The position numbers and the translations under genes are program-made. The notes beneath the pieces were generated by a model. It ran no database searches. It was given only the letters and a program-made list of their open reading frames with translations, and was not told the DNA's origin. This document shows positions 17,960 to 27,518 of a stretch of DNA of 58,673 nt, piece after piece. How positions within the stretch are numbered: position 1 is the first letter of the stretch; each line of letters starts with the position of its first letter. Origin of the DNA: Sulfoacidibacillus ferrooxidans (lineage in GTDB: Bacteria > Bacillota > Bacilli > Alicyclobacillales > SLC66); contig NZ_JALBUF010000010.1 in the NCBI RefSeq assembly GCF_022606465.1, positions 1 to 58,673 of the forward strand, in the 5' to 3' direction.

Positions 17960-18769
17960 ATGTCTTTTCAATGGCCAGAAGGATACCGTGCTGGTGCTTT
18001 TATCACATTCGATGTAGATGGGGTAGTAGGTTTTGAAGGTTCAGCCATTGGGTCACTTCAAAATCGTCCGTGTGTACGATCCATGACTGATTATGAGCCA
18101 CGTGTTGGTGTTCCAAGAATACTGTCAGTTCTCGATGATGCCGCTGTACCAGCTACTTTTTTTATTCCCGGTAAACTAGCTGAATTATACCCTGATATGG
18201 TAAAAAATATCCTTCGTGCTGGACATGAGGTAGGACATCATGGACATTTTCACTATAAGCCAGATCGTATTTCATTTGAAGATGAGGTGAAAGAGATTGA
18301 TCTAGCATTACCAATTTTAGAGGATCTAATAGGGGATAAAGTATTTGGATCTAGAACTCCTGGATGGGCTCCAAGTGCAAATACTTTGAAATTACTTGCA
18401 GAGCGTGGGATGTTGTATGATTCAAGTTTAATGGGTCACGATGAACCTTATAGAACAACAGAAGGATTGTTAGAGCTACCTTGTTTATGGTCTCTTGATG
18501 ATTGGGAGCAATGGGGATACCTTCCGTTTGAAGGATGGGAATATCCTATTGAAGAACCAGACAAGGTGAAACGAATGTGGAATGCTCATTTTCAAGCAAT
18601 TGTAGAGGCTGGAGGATCCTTTGTTCTAACTTTGCATCCATGGATAAGTGGACGTCCTGTTTATGCAAAGGTTTTAAAAGATCTATTAATGGAATGGAAG
18701 AATACCCCTGGAGTATGGTGGACAAACGCTAAAGAGCTTACACTTTATGCTAATAGTTTGGAGTTATAA
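17960..18769 (+). CDS. polysaccharide deacetylase-like hydrolase (PuuE-type NodB fold)
   Basis: This 269-aa cytoplasmic protein has the NodB-fold signatures TFDVDG (16-21, catalytic and metal Asp), GHEVGHHGHFH (about 88-98, metal His pair) and RTPGWAPS. It lacks a signal peptide. This argues for a small-molecule C-N hydrolase such as PuuE allantoinase rather than a cell-wall deacetylase. In this operon it could open a cyclic amide before the ureohydrolase acts. GGGGAG lies upstream of ATG 17960. A hairpin follows the gene at 18794. Confidence 0.85.
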   Translation: MSFQWPEGYRAGAFITFDVDGVVGFEGSAIGSLQNRPCVRSMTDYEPRVGVPRILSVLDDAAVPATFFIPGKLAELYPDMVKNILRAGHEVGHHGHFHYKPDRISFEDEVKEIDLALPILEDLIGDKVFGSRTPGWAPSANTLKLLAERGMLYDSSLMGHDEPYRTTEGLLELPCLWSLDDWEQWGYLPFEGWEYPIEEPDKVKRMWNAHFQAIVEAGGSFVLTLHPWISGRPVYAKVLKDLLMEWKNTPGVWWTNAKELTLYANSLEL

Positions 18770-18793
18770 AGGTAGTTAATTACATGACAAATG

Positions 18794-18815
18794 AGAGTGG
18801 GGATACCCCCACTCT
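18794..18815 (+). terminator. GC-rich hairpin between deacetylase and permease genes
   Basis: AGAGTGGGG and CCCCACTCT form a perfect 9-bp stem with a 4-nt loop. There is no T-tract, so it may stabilise or attenuate the transcript rather than end it. Confidence 0.5.
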
Positions 18816-18860
18816 GCATATTGAAATTCGATTAGTCAAAAAGTAATTATTAAACTTAGG

Positions 18861-20498
18861 GTGGTGGATGAGGTGGCTTTTAAAGGAGAACTTAAGAGAG
18901 AAATGAATTTACTTGATTTAACAATGGCGAGTGTAAGTGGAGTGATTGGATCAGGATGGTTATTAGCCGCTATCACAAGTTCTACTTATGCTGGCCCTGC
19001 AGCCATCATTTCGTGGATTATTGGCGGAGTATTCATGCTAATTCTTGCCTTGCCATTTATTGAATTAAGTTCAGCAATACCGGAATCCGGATCTCTTGCA
19101 CGATATCCACACTACTCACATGGATCCTTTACTAGTTTACTAATGGGCTGGGGATTGTTCCTTAGTTATGCTGTTGTACCTGCAACGGAAGCAGAAGCAG
19201 CTGTACAATATGCTAATGGGTATCTTCCAGGCCTATATTCCAATAATGGAACATTAACAGGAATAGGTATTTTAATAGCATCCGTACTACTCATTGTATT
19301 TTTTGTTATTAATTATTTCGGGGTACGATTATTTGCTAAGGTTAATACCACTGTTACTATTCTAAAAGTGATTATTCCACTGGGAACTGCTTTATTATTT
19401 ATTTTTTCTGCTTTTCATCCAGGTAATTTTAGTGAAGTTTCAAAGGGCGGATTTATGCCGTATGGATTCCAAGGCGTATTAGCAGCTGTTTCCCTTGGGG
19501 GTATAGCCTTTTCTTATGAGGGATTTAGACAGGCAATTGATCTTGCAGGAGAGGGCCGCAACCCACAAAAAAACATTCCTAGAGCTGTTATTATATCATT
19601 AGTATTATCAATGGTGATTTATTTATTACTTCAAGTGGCTTTTATTGGTGCATTAACAGCGGGAGATCTAGCACACGGTTGGGCTAAATTGAACTTATCA
19701 TCACCCTTTGCAGATTTAGCATTATCATTAAATATGGGGTGGTTGGCTATTATACTTTACGCCGACGCATCTTATAGCCCTGCGGGATCTGGGCTAGTCT
19801 ATACTGCTTCAGCAGCTAGAGTGCTTTGGGCAATACCTAAGAATGGTTATGGGCCTAAATGGTTATCGCACGTTAGCTCAAAATACCTAGTACCTACTTC
19901 TGCTTTATGGGTCGGTCTTGTAATATCATTCTTATGTTTACTCCCTTTTCCGGCTTGGAGTGAACTGATTGGTATTAATACATCGTTTGGTGTTATCACA
20001 TATATGATGGGACCATCATCAGCACTTGTTCTTCGTAAAACGGCACCGAACTTACGTCGTCTCATTAAAATTAAAGGATTAAATTGGATTGGATTGATCG
20101 GTTTTATTTTTGGTGGATTGATTATCTATTGGACAAGTTGGCCAAGTGTCGGCTATGTGGGTCTTGCATTATTTGTTGGTTTTTTACTTTTTCTGTATTA
20201 CTATCGAAAAAATCATTTACCAACTAGAGATATAAAAGCTGGATTGTGGTTTGTTGCCATGATGATTACTATGGTCTTAATTAGCTATCTTGGTAGCTTT
20301 GGAGGCATTGGATGGATACAATATCCATGGGATATAGTAGTAGTTGCTGTCGTGTGTGTATTTTTCTATTTCTGGTCTGTTCGCTCAGGCTACGAAACAG
20401 AAGCTATTATAAATTTAGTTGCTAGTATGGAGGAACACAACTTAACACTAGACCCTTCTTCCATATCGGACAAACATGATTTTAATCAATCATTTTAA
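18861..20498 (+). CDS. APC-superfamily amino acid/amine permease
   Basis: This protein of about 545 aa has 12-14 hydrophobic segments. It opens with LLDLTMASVSGVIGSGWLLA, the conserved first helix of APC transporters with its GSG substrate-binding turn. GGIAFSYEGFRQAIDLAGEGRNP follows, the helix 6 to loop region. It imports an amino acid, polyamine or related cation in exchange for or together with protons. As last gene of the sigma-54 operon it probably brings in the substrate of the ureohydrolase pathway. Start GTG 18861 or the in-frame GTG at 18873 is uncertain. Confidence 0.9.
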   Translation: MVDEVAFKGELKREMNLLDLTMASVSGVIGSGWLLAAITSSTYAGPAAIISWIIGGVFMLILALPFIELSSAIPESGSLARYPHYSHGSFTSLLMGWGLFLSYAVVPATEAEAAVQYANGYLPGLYSNNGTLTGIGILIASVLLIVFFVINYFGVRLFAKVNTTVTILKVIIPLGTALLFIFSAFHPGNFSEVSKGGFMPYGFQGVLAAVSLGGIAFSYEGFRQAIDLAGEGRNPQKNIPRAVIISLVLSMVIYLLLQVAFIGALTAGDLAHGWAKLNLSSPFADLALSLNMGWLAIILYADASYSPAGSGLVYTASAARVLWAIPKNGYGPKWLSHVSSKYLVPTSALWVGLVISFLCLLPFPAWSELIGINTSFGVITYMMGPSSALVLRKTAPNLRRLIKIKGLNWIGLIGFIFGGLIIYWTSWPSVGYVGLALFVGFLLFLYYYRKNHLPTRDIKAGLWFVAMMITMVLISYLGSFGGIGWIQYPWDIVVVAVVCVFFYFWSVRSGYETEAIINLVASMEEHNLTLDPSSISDKHDFNQSF

Positions 20499-20520
20499 AT
20501 GAAATAGAACTCTTAGAATA

Positions 20521-20556
20521 AATACTGTAGATTTAGTTATCTACAGTATTTATTTA
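20521..20556 (+). terminator. Rho-independent terminator of the sigma-54 operon
   Basis: A perfect 12-bp stem (AATACTGTAGAT at 20521-20532, ATCTACAGTATT at 20539-20550) is followed by a T-rich tract, 22 bp after the permease stop. An AT-only palindrome extends to 20580. Confidence 0.85.
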
Positions 20557-20699
20557 TTTAATTAATTAATTAAATAAATAGTTTGACATACCTAGATGTA
20601 GATTTAAAGAGCTTCACAGTTCATGAGATAACCTTCCCACTCAAAAAGAGGGGGAAGGCACGGTATGACGGTATTAAAACAGATCTCACAATAAGCCGC

Positions 20700-22106
20700 T
20701 TAGGTTCCTGTCGGTATAGAAATGGGCAAGGAGGTCTCGCTATCACTTCGCTCTCTTGAAGTCTCTTCGAGCGCCCGTTGCTTTGTTTCAGGTAAGAGTA
20801 TCAAAGTAAGGACTGCGGCAATGACGGCTAAGGTGGCTAAAAATCCAATAGCCACTGCTTCTCCCCAGATTCGAAACAGTGCAGGGAAGACAAAGGCAGT
20901 CAATGATGCACCAAGGCGCCCAGAAGCGACAGTAATGCCTTGGACAACGCTGCGAATTTTAGTCGGTGCCAACTCAATCCCAAGCATGCCTGAAGCGGAC
21001 ACGGAACCTGGACCGACTTGAGACATCAAATTTTGTCCACCGTATAGTAATAACCCTATTAATGGTACTGTAGTTGCTTCGCCCTTAAACATACTAAACA
21101 TGCCCAATGCAGCAGCCATGCCTACAAACCCCAAAACTTGAAGCGGCTTACGACCCCAACGGTCAATGAATAAAATTGCAACAATTGCTCCCGGCACGGT
21201 AAATGCGAGTTCCATGACCAATTGAAAGCTCCCAGCGGTCAGACCGATTCCCTTTGCAATGAGTGAAGGCCCAAAAAGTATGCCTGAATAAGCGACAATG
21301 TCGAACAGGAACCAAAGCACACAAGCCGTAAAAATATTTTTGCGATTTTTAGCCCAGTAGAAACTTGCTTCTTGTCGATCTTCTAATTCGTCTCGATTAA
21401 CTATCTCACTCGCCGACCCACCAGTAACTTGTGCGATAACATTTTGTAATCCCACAAGATCCCCCTTCATTCTTGCCAAGAACCGTGGAGTCTCAGGCAA
21501 TTTTCGGCGTAAGTATATGACGGAAGCAGCAGGTACCGCCCCGAAACCTAAAACAATTCTCCAAATGAGTGCATCTGGTACGTGATAAGCTTGCAAAACC
21601 ATGTACAGAATGGCTGCAAAGGTAGCTCCAATTCCCCATGTTAGTCCGAAACCAATCGCGATACTTTTTCCGCGGTCTTGAGAATTCGCGTTTTCACCCA
21701 TAATTAAAGGCGAGAGTACGTAATCTGCTCCAATTCCTATTCCTAAAATGAATCTCACAGCGATCAATTCAGGTACGTTTCCGACAAATGACTGCGCTAA
21801 GGAAGCCAAAGCAAGGACTAACACGTCAAGACCATAAAACGTTTTACGCCCTTTGTTTGCAAGCAATCCAAAGACAATGGCACCTAAAGCAGCACCGATA
21901 AGGGCACTACCTGCCAATAAGGAGCTTTCGAGACCAGTCAGACTTTTGACACCAAAAGAGAGTAGTACCAAGGGTAGAACGATACCAATAGAAGATAAAT
22001 CGTAGCCGTCCGTGAACACCCCCATACCTGTCGTAAAAATAGACTTGAGGTGAAATTGGTTGAACTTGGCATGATCGAGCCTTTCAAAGAGCTCCTTACC
22101 ATCCAT
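20700..22106 (-). CDS. MFS transporter (sugar-porter/organic acid type)
   Basis: This protein of about 468 aa has 12 predicted membrane helices. It carries the MFS DGYDLSSIGIVLP segment in helix 1, FGLLANKGRK (loop 2-3) and FIDRWGRKPL (loop 8-9), and ends LPETKQRALEE. The pattern fits the sugar-porter and aromatic/organic-acid clades, so substrate is unassigned. The ATG at 22106 is favoured because GGAGGT lies exactly 7 nt upstream; an upstream ATG at 22181 has no such site. It is convergent with the permease gene, with no operon partners. Confidence 0.88.
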   Translation of the reverse strand: MDGKELFERLDHAKFNQFHLKSIFTTGMGVFTDGYDLSSIGIVLPLVLLSFGVKSLTGLESSLLAGSALIGAALGAIVFGLLANKGRKTFYGLDVLVLALASLAQSFVGNVPELIAVRFILGIGIGADYVLSPLIMGENANSQDRGKSIAIGFGLTWGIGATFAAILYMVLQAYHVPDALIWRIVLGFGAVPAASVIYLRRKLPETPRFLARMKGDLVGLQNVIAQVTGGSASEIVNRDELEDRQEASFYWAKNRKNIFTACVLWFLFDIVAYSGILFGPSLIAKGIGLTAGSFQLVMELAFTVPGAIVAILFIDRWGRKPLQVLGFVGMAAALGMFSMFKGEATTVPLIGLLLYGGQNLMSQVGPGSVSASGMLGIELAPTKIRSVVQGITVASGRLGASLTAFVFPALFRIWGEAVAIGFLATLAVIAAVLTLILLPETKQRALEETSRERSDSETSLPISIPTGT

Positions 22107-22303
22107 CTGAATAACCTCCGCCCAATATTTTCTCAACAAAAGCGCTCCATATTCAAGCCTGAGACCATGCTCTTGTTTCACCCAAACAATACAACCTTTT
22201 ATTTAACTTTTCGTGAAAAAATATGAATACACTACGTAATTTTGATAAAGAATTTGTCAATGTGTAGTAGAGCAAACGGAGGATATACGCTAGCTTCCAA
22301 TAG

Positions 22304-22356
22304 AAACAATGGACTACTTTACCTTGGTAGAAAGAAGGCAGCGTAGTCCATTGTTT
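22304..22356. repeat. 14-bp perfect inverted repeat
   Basis: AAACAATGGACTAC (22304-22317) pairs exactly with GTAGTCCATTGTTT (22343-22356), with a 25-nt loop. It lies 200 bp upstream of the MFS gene in an otherwise empty region. It may be a terminator of a lost gene or a mobile-element end. Confidence 0.5.
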
Positions 22357-22451
22357 GATTTTCTCTGGTTGAAGGATTAACTGAAGAGGGTACTGAGAGC
22401 CTAAATCAAAACAGACATCGAGAGGATGACGAAAAGTAAAAAAAGAACTTT

Positions 22452-22839
22452 GTAATAGGTGGAGGCTATTGGGCTTGGCCTATTTCAGACACGCACCCAA
22501 AAGACTATGTCGTCGTTCCAACCACGTTAAGCGGGAAGCCGTATCTCGTCTGGTGTCACCTTGCTCTTCAGAAGTTAGGAAAGCCCGAGAACAGAAGCAC
22601 GGGATACAACTTTAACCCACTTAGCCTTCGTAGATGGGGATGACACCGTAGAGTTTATAAAGGGTGGTTTATTTAATAATCGCGCAACTCTGATTCCTCG
22701 TGACAATGAATGTCATAGACTTCACCGAGAACGCCAAACCCAAATGGCTCTTCTGCAAGATGAAGGTTCATTTGGCATGCTTACTATTGAGTATATCAAA
22801 GGTTCGCATGAGTATCATAAGCTCACGATCAATCGCTAA
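22452..22839 (+). pseudogene. decayed coding sequence of unknown family
   Basis: From 22452 the frame reads VIGGGYWAWPISDTHPKDYV, then VWCHLALQKLGKPEN. It stops at 22641, but coding continues in another frame as THLAFVDGDDTVEFIKGGLF, QMALLQDEGSFGMLTIEYIK and HEYHKLTINR to a TAA near 22839. The frame switch near 22610 and missing start mark a pseudogene. I do not recognise the protein. Confidence 0.4.
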
Positions 22840-23043
22840 CTAGATAAAACCCCACCTATTAAGGATCGCTTTCTTGCTTTGACAGTCGGACAAAGAGGCT
22901 ATAGATGCTAACACATGCGTCTCAAGTTACATTTTGCGAGCTAACCTAGTCACCATTGCTATACAAGGTGTTCCTGCAACTTGACAAACAACTAACTGGT
23001 TAGCTGAAGCAGGGGATTGTACAGCATCGTGAATACTCAATAT

Positions 23044-23100
23044 CAAACATACGTTTGCCTTTTTGTGATTTCCGCTTATAATGATAGGAACATACGTTTG
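23044..23100 (+). promoter_or_regulatory. promoter with two LexA-like SOS boxes
   Basis: CAAACATACGTTTG (23044-23057) and GGAACATACGTTTG (23087-23100) fit the Bacillus LexA site CGAAC-N4-GTTCG with minor changes. A TATAAT -10 (23077-23082) lies between them, and TTGCCT (23055-23060) is 16 nt before it. Box 1 overlaps the -35 and box 2 the start region, so repression by LexA and induction by DNA damage is likely. Confidence 0.65.
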
Positions 23101-23179
23101 TATAAGGTCTCTCAGTAAACGACGTGACCCGTGTTGATGTTGTTACCATGTAGATGATTTTTTAAAGGGTGGAATTTCC

Positions 23180-23410
23180 ATGTTAAACCTAATTGATAAT
23201 TGCAATATGAACAAACATACGCAAATTGAACTGCAAGAAATGATTGAAGTAGCTTTACAAGATGGATTACCGATCGAATTAACAATTCAACAAAATACGG
23301 ACAACTATGTGCTTTGCCATGGTGTTCCTTATTACAAAAATAATTGTCTTTTTATAGGAAATCGATTAATTCATTTTTCTGATGTGGTACATGTCCACAG
23401 AATCAAATAA
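23180..23410 (+). CDS. small YolD-like protein
   Basis: This 76-aa protein has an N-terminal helix followed by short strands (LPIELTIQQNTDNYVLCHGV, then CLFIGNRLIHFSDVVHVHRI). That resembles the C-terminal core of YolD-like proteins. In Bacillales these usually precede UvrX/DinB-type error-prone polymerases and are SOS-induced, and this gene has two LexA-like boxes in its promoter. No polymerase gene follows; an IS607 relic lies there instead. The family call is tentative and rests on both fold pattern and context. AAAGGGTGG lies upstream of the ATG. Confidence 0.5.
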   Translation: MLNLIDNCNMNKHTQIELQEMIEVALQDGLPIELTIQQNTDNYVLCHGVPYYKNNCLFIGNRLIHFSDVVHVHRIK

Positions 23411-23431
23411 CTAATTAGATCTATATATAGA

Positions 23432-23467
23432 ATTAGTTCTAGTTCTAATTTCAGAACTAGAACTAAT
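23432..23467 (+). terminator. 15-bp perfect inverted repeat after the YolD-like gene
   Basis: ATTAGTTCTAGTTCT (23432-23446) pairs with AGAACTAGAACTAAT (23453-23467), loop 6 nt, just after the stop codon. There is no T-tract directly after it. The arm contains the same TAGTTCTAGTTCTA word found in the repeats of the partition gene at 47.6-48.1 kb. Confidence 0.5.
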
Positions 23468-23699
23468 CGAAACCGCATTTTTGAGTAGATGAATGTTTAC
23501 TCTTTGAAAGGTCATTTTGAACAGGTTCAATGGAGAAACTATCTAAAACTATGTTATCAAATGCTCCGTTGGGAAAACGAAGGATGAGTACAGCCTGATA
23601 AGATTACTCAAAGCATTCATCAACCATACGATCTTGTCAAACTGAAACCTAAATTATTCTAGTTCTAGCGGATCAATAGAAACCCGTAGCATATGCAAA

Positions 23700-25280
23700 A
23701 GTATCAAGCCATGATCAACAGGAGGATTAGGAATGGCAATAGCAAGTCCTTGACATGTACTGCACTGCTCAAGGATGGACATACGAGGTCGTTGCTAATC
23801 TTGGATTAGACATGTACTACCACAAGAAAGGCTTACAACGGCTATTGAACGTCATTTTTCAGGAGGAAGTAGGAAGTCTGGTTATTATACGCATAATGAC
23901 CAGACTTCTGATGTTTAGAGCAGAACTTGGTCTTGGTCATTTGAGAGGGGAGAGTAGTGGAAGTCGTCATTCTCAGCCAAGGCGAAGACACGACGTTTGA
24001 AGAGGATCTTGCCAAGGATGTACTGGACATCATGACGGTGTTTTCTGCGCGTCTTTATGGTTCGCGTTCACGCAAGAATTAGAAATTGATTGAAGGCATG
24101 AAGAAGGTGGTTGACGATGCTGAGAAGCCATAAGATTGCGCTTGATCCGAATCACAAGCAAGCCACCTATTGCAACAAAGCCTGTGGTATGGCTCGGTTT
24201 TCGTACAACTGAGGGCTTGCACAGCGGAAGCGCCCATACGATGCGGACAAAAAACATACAAGACTCCCTTCGTCGGCAACTGAATGCCATCAAGCGAGAA
24301 CAGTTTCCTTGGATGCTAGAAGCCAAGAAAAACGCGCCACAAATCCCCTTTATTCACCTTGGTGATGCGTTCAAACGACTTTTGAGGTCATGCAAAGTAC
24401 CCAACCTTTAAGAAAAAAGGGATTCATGACCGTTTACGCTCATCAACCATCAGTTGTTGTCAATGGCAAGTACATGCGCGTTCCTTATTAAGAATGGGCA
24501 CGCATACGAGGCGTTGCAGTTCACTTGTAAGATCATGTCTGCTGCCGTTTCTCGAAAAATAGACAAGAGGTTTGTCAGTATCACGGTAGACACGGTAGAT
24601 GCTTCTCCCATGTGCGAAAACCAAGCAATGATCGGCGTGGTTTTAGGCGTTAATCGATTGTCCACCTTGTTTGCAACACATTCATGATAGGCGCAAAGCC
24701 TCATAGAATACTCTTGCATCGTTTATGTCGATTGTCCCGTTTTCTATCACGTAAGCAAAAAGGCTCAAAAAACAAAGCAAAAGCCAAGCTTAAATTGGCA
24801 AAACTCAAACCGAAGATAGCGAATACCACAACGACGAACTACATAAATTCACTACCCGACTAGCCAGTCCATACAGTGTGATCGCCATTGACGATTTGAA
24901 CGTTAAAGGAATGATGTTAGATCATCGTTTGGCAAGAGCGGTAGGAGAGAGGGGCTTTCACAAGTTTCGGTGGCAGTAGGTGTAAAAGACGTCGATGCGT
25001 GGTGGATAACTCATTATTACGGATCTGTGGTATGCATCAAGCAAAATCTGCTCAACGTGCGGAATGAAAAAAGAAAATATGCCACTATCGATCCGTGAGT
25101 GGACATGTTAAGAATGCTGCACTCCTCATAACCACGACCTGAATGCGACGATAAATCTCATGAAATGGGCCTTAATTTCCACGGTGACAGCCTGTCTGGG
25201 GAGAGGACGTAAGACTGCTATTCCAGAGGCAGCCTCAACGAAGCAGGAATGCAACGTCAAAGCTATCTATGCATCGGTTT
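23700..25280 (+). mobile_element. decayed IS607-family element (tnpA and tnpB relics)
   Basis: The first part encodes a broken serine recombinase of the IS607 type: AQGWTYEVVANLG, then GEDTTFEEDLAKDVLDIMTV and FSARLYGSRSRKN in a second frame; its N-terminus is missing. From about 24130 a TnpB nuclease gene follows in several frames: ATYCNKACGMARFSYNWA, VLGVNRLSTL (RuvC I), SVIAIDDLNVKGMM (RuvC II), CSTCGMKKENMPLSIREWTC and HNHDLNATINLM (zinc ribbon and RuvC III). Multiple frameshifts and stops make both inactive. The 3' end near 25190-25260 probably held the guide RNA. Confidence 0.8.
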
Positions 25281-25570
25281 GAGTAAGTTTGAAAGAGCGG
25301 CATGTATACTCTCTGCCACATCTAGCTCGTAGCACTGAAAGCTAAGCGTTCTTATAACGTCCAAAAGCAATCGTAGATCATAGCCTAGTCTTACTTCGAT
25401 GACCACTAAATCGACGCGAATAATTTTCACATGTTCCACTGAATCACAATCTTATTCACACTAACTATTTTATATACAACAAAGGAAATGAGAAGTATTA
25501 TGCCGAAATAGTATGCACCACAATTTTGTAGGAATCGATGAAGCCATCCAGCGAATGGAGAGTACCCAAG
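25281..25570. other. intergenic, nothing recognised
   Basis: Between the IS607 relic and the diguanylate cyclase there is AT-rich DNA with no ORF, strong hairpin or IS end I can support. Confidence 0.4.
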
Positions 25571-26554
25571 ATGTCAAAACTCCATGATGAAAGCCTCTTT
25601 GGGCAAATATCACGGATATTTTTTGAAGCGCTTAGCGTTCAAGAAGCAGCAAATACTGCGCTTACATTACTTAAGGAATCATTGTGTTTGCATCGCATCA
25701 TCTACATTAGTACTTATACAGGTGTACCTACTGTTTTAGCGTATGCAGGTGGACAAGACATGACTCTAGAATTCATTGAGCAAATATTTTCTAATTCTCA
25801 CGATTCACTAAGACCGCTACTCAAACTAAAACATCCTGTATTTATACAGAATTATCCTAATCATGAGGCAGCTTTATATGAGTTTGTTCAGAGTGGGTCT
25901 GAATCAGTAGCTTTGATTCCATTTGAAGGTGGCACACAAATTGAATCAGGACTTCTCACTTTTCATCGAAGTGAGCACTGTGAATCTTGGGACGCAGACA
26001 TGGAGCGTCTTCTAGATGGAGTTTCACAACTAATCTTTATGGGGATCCAACGATTGTACTACTTCGAGGAACATGAACGTCTTCTGTATACTGATGAGAT
26101 GACCGGTTGTTTAAATCGCCGTGCATTTATGCGAGATATGGAAGCACACATGAAATCCAAGGATCTTTTTTGTCTAACAATGATTGATCTTGATGATTTT
26201 AAGTTGATAAACGATTCCTACGGTCACCTAGCAGGGGATCAGGTTTTACGGCAATTAACATCGTGCCTTATCAAAAAACTTCCCTCTTCTTATCAAATTT
26301 ATCGACTAGGTGGCGATGAATTTGCAATTTTCCATCCCTACACCGAAGTTGAATCAGAAATTGTGATGAATCAAATAAACAACTATCTGGACCACGGTTG
26401 TGAAGGCAATCTCACAAGACCTATCAACCTTTCAGCGGGATGTTCCAATTCTAGTGAAGCCAATTTTGATATGGATCATCTCATAACGATGGCAGATCGA
26501 CGAATGTATGAGATGAAGCGTTCATACAAAACAAGGAGGGGAAGAATTCTTTGA
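25571..26554 (+). CDS. GAF-like/GGDEF diguanylate cyclase
   Basis: This protein of about 327 aa has an N-terminal GAF-type sensor (residues about 10-165) and a GGDEF domain. The latter shows DEMTGCLNRRAFMRDM at its start and the intact active-site loop RLGGDEFAIF near residue 255, so it should make cyclic di-GMP. I see no RxxD product-inhibition site just before the loop. No membrane helix is present. GGAGAG lies 8 nt before ATG 25571, favoured over ATG 25538. Its stop overlaps the start of the next gene, so a cyclic di-GMP signal and a hydrolase share one message. Confidence 0.88.
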   Translation: MSKLHDESLFGQISRIFFEALSVQEAANTALTLLKESLCLHRIIYISTYTGVPTVLAYAGGQDMTLEFIEQIFSNSHDSLRPLLKLKHPVFIQNYPNHEAALYEFVQSGSESVALIPFEGGTQIESGLLTFHRSEHCESWDADMERLLDGVSQLIFMGIQRLYYFEEHERLLYTDEMTGCLNRRAFMRDMEAHMKSKDLFCLTMIDLDDFKLINDSYGHLAGDQVLRQLTSCLIKKLPSSYQIYRLGGDEFAIFHPYTEVESEIVMNQINNYLDHGCEGNLTRPINLSAGCSNSSEANFDMDHLITMADRRMYEMKRSYKTRRGRIL

Positions 26555-27306
26555 AATTTTTTGATCTAAGCGTTCCAATTAGTAATCGCGCAGCTGAACC
26601 CAATCCACCACATATCATGTATCACGGACATGAAGAAGGTGCTAAGCAAGCGGCTGATGCTTTAGGTGTGCCGATACATGCATTCCCAAATGGACAAGCA
26701 TGGGCAGTAGAGACTATAACAATCAGTACACATAATGGTACCCATATGGATGCTCCATACCATTATGGACCCTTATCAGAAGGCAGACCAGCACGTACGA
26801 TCGATTTGATGCCACTTGAATTATGCTATAGCGATGGTGTAGTTCTTGACTTTAGTAAGAAAGCCCCGGGAACTAGTATTGAAGTGCAGGATATTAAAGA
26901 AGCTTTACAGTCGATATCCTACACGCTAAAACCACTGGATATGGTACTTATAAGAACAGATGCCGATAAATTATTTTTCGACCCTTCCTATTTTTCAGCA
27001 CACGCAGGTATGAGCGCATCTGCAACACGCTATCTTCTTGAGCAAGGTGTTAAAGTAACAGGGACAGACGGCTGGGGATGGGATATTCCTCTTACCATCC
27101 AAGCAGATCAATATCGTGCCACAGGGGATTCAAGTGTATTATGGGAGGCACATTATGTAGGAACACAGATGGAATACTGGCACATAGAAAAATTATCCAA
27201 TTTAGATAAGTTACCTCACCCATTCGGATTTAAAATAGCTGCATTTCCCATTCTTATCGAGGGGGCATCTGGTGCTTGGGTGCGGCCCGTGGCAATCTTC
27301 CCTTAA
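26551..27306 (+). CDS. cyclase-family (kynurenine formamidase-like) metal hydrolase
   Basis: This 251-aa protein bears the signature HNGTHMDAPYH (His61, His65, Asp67, His71). It is the zinc/manganese site of the cyclase family that includes kynurenine formamidase, isatin hydrolase and related amidases. TDGWGWDIPL and the C-terminal VEx-like EGASGAWVRPVAIF also fit. It likely hydrolyses an N-formyl or cyclic amide. The TTG start overlaps the upstream GGDEF stop, with AAGGAGGGG about 10 nt before it, so expression is coupled. The neighbouring NCS1 permease may import its substrate. Confidence 0.85.
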   Translation: MKFFDLSVPISNRAAEPNPPHIMYHGHEEGAKQAADALGVPIHAFPNGQAWAVETITISTHNGTHMDAPYHYGPLSEGRPARTIDLMPLELCYSDGVVLDFSKKAPGTSIEVQDIKEALQSISYTLKPLDMVLIRTDADKLFFDPSYFSAHAGMSASATRYLLEQGVKVTGTDGWGWDIPLTIQADQYRATGDSSVLWEAHYVGTQMEYWHIEKLSNLDKLPHPFGFKIAAFPILIEGASGAWVRPVAIFP

Positions 27307-27518
27307 GCTCATCGTGATGGTAATAAGTTCTTAGTACTTAGGGTTGGCATACCTAAGCCTAGCCAACTTAATGGTATATACACCAGACTCATTTTATGGG
27401 AACCACGAAGAAAAGAGGACAGTTAGAGTAACTCATTAAATAGTAGACGTACTAGAATAATCGATGTGAAACAGTGGAGAAGAGTCGACACAAGTAAATG
27501 TCGGCACTTCTCACATCA

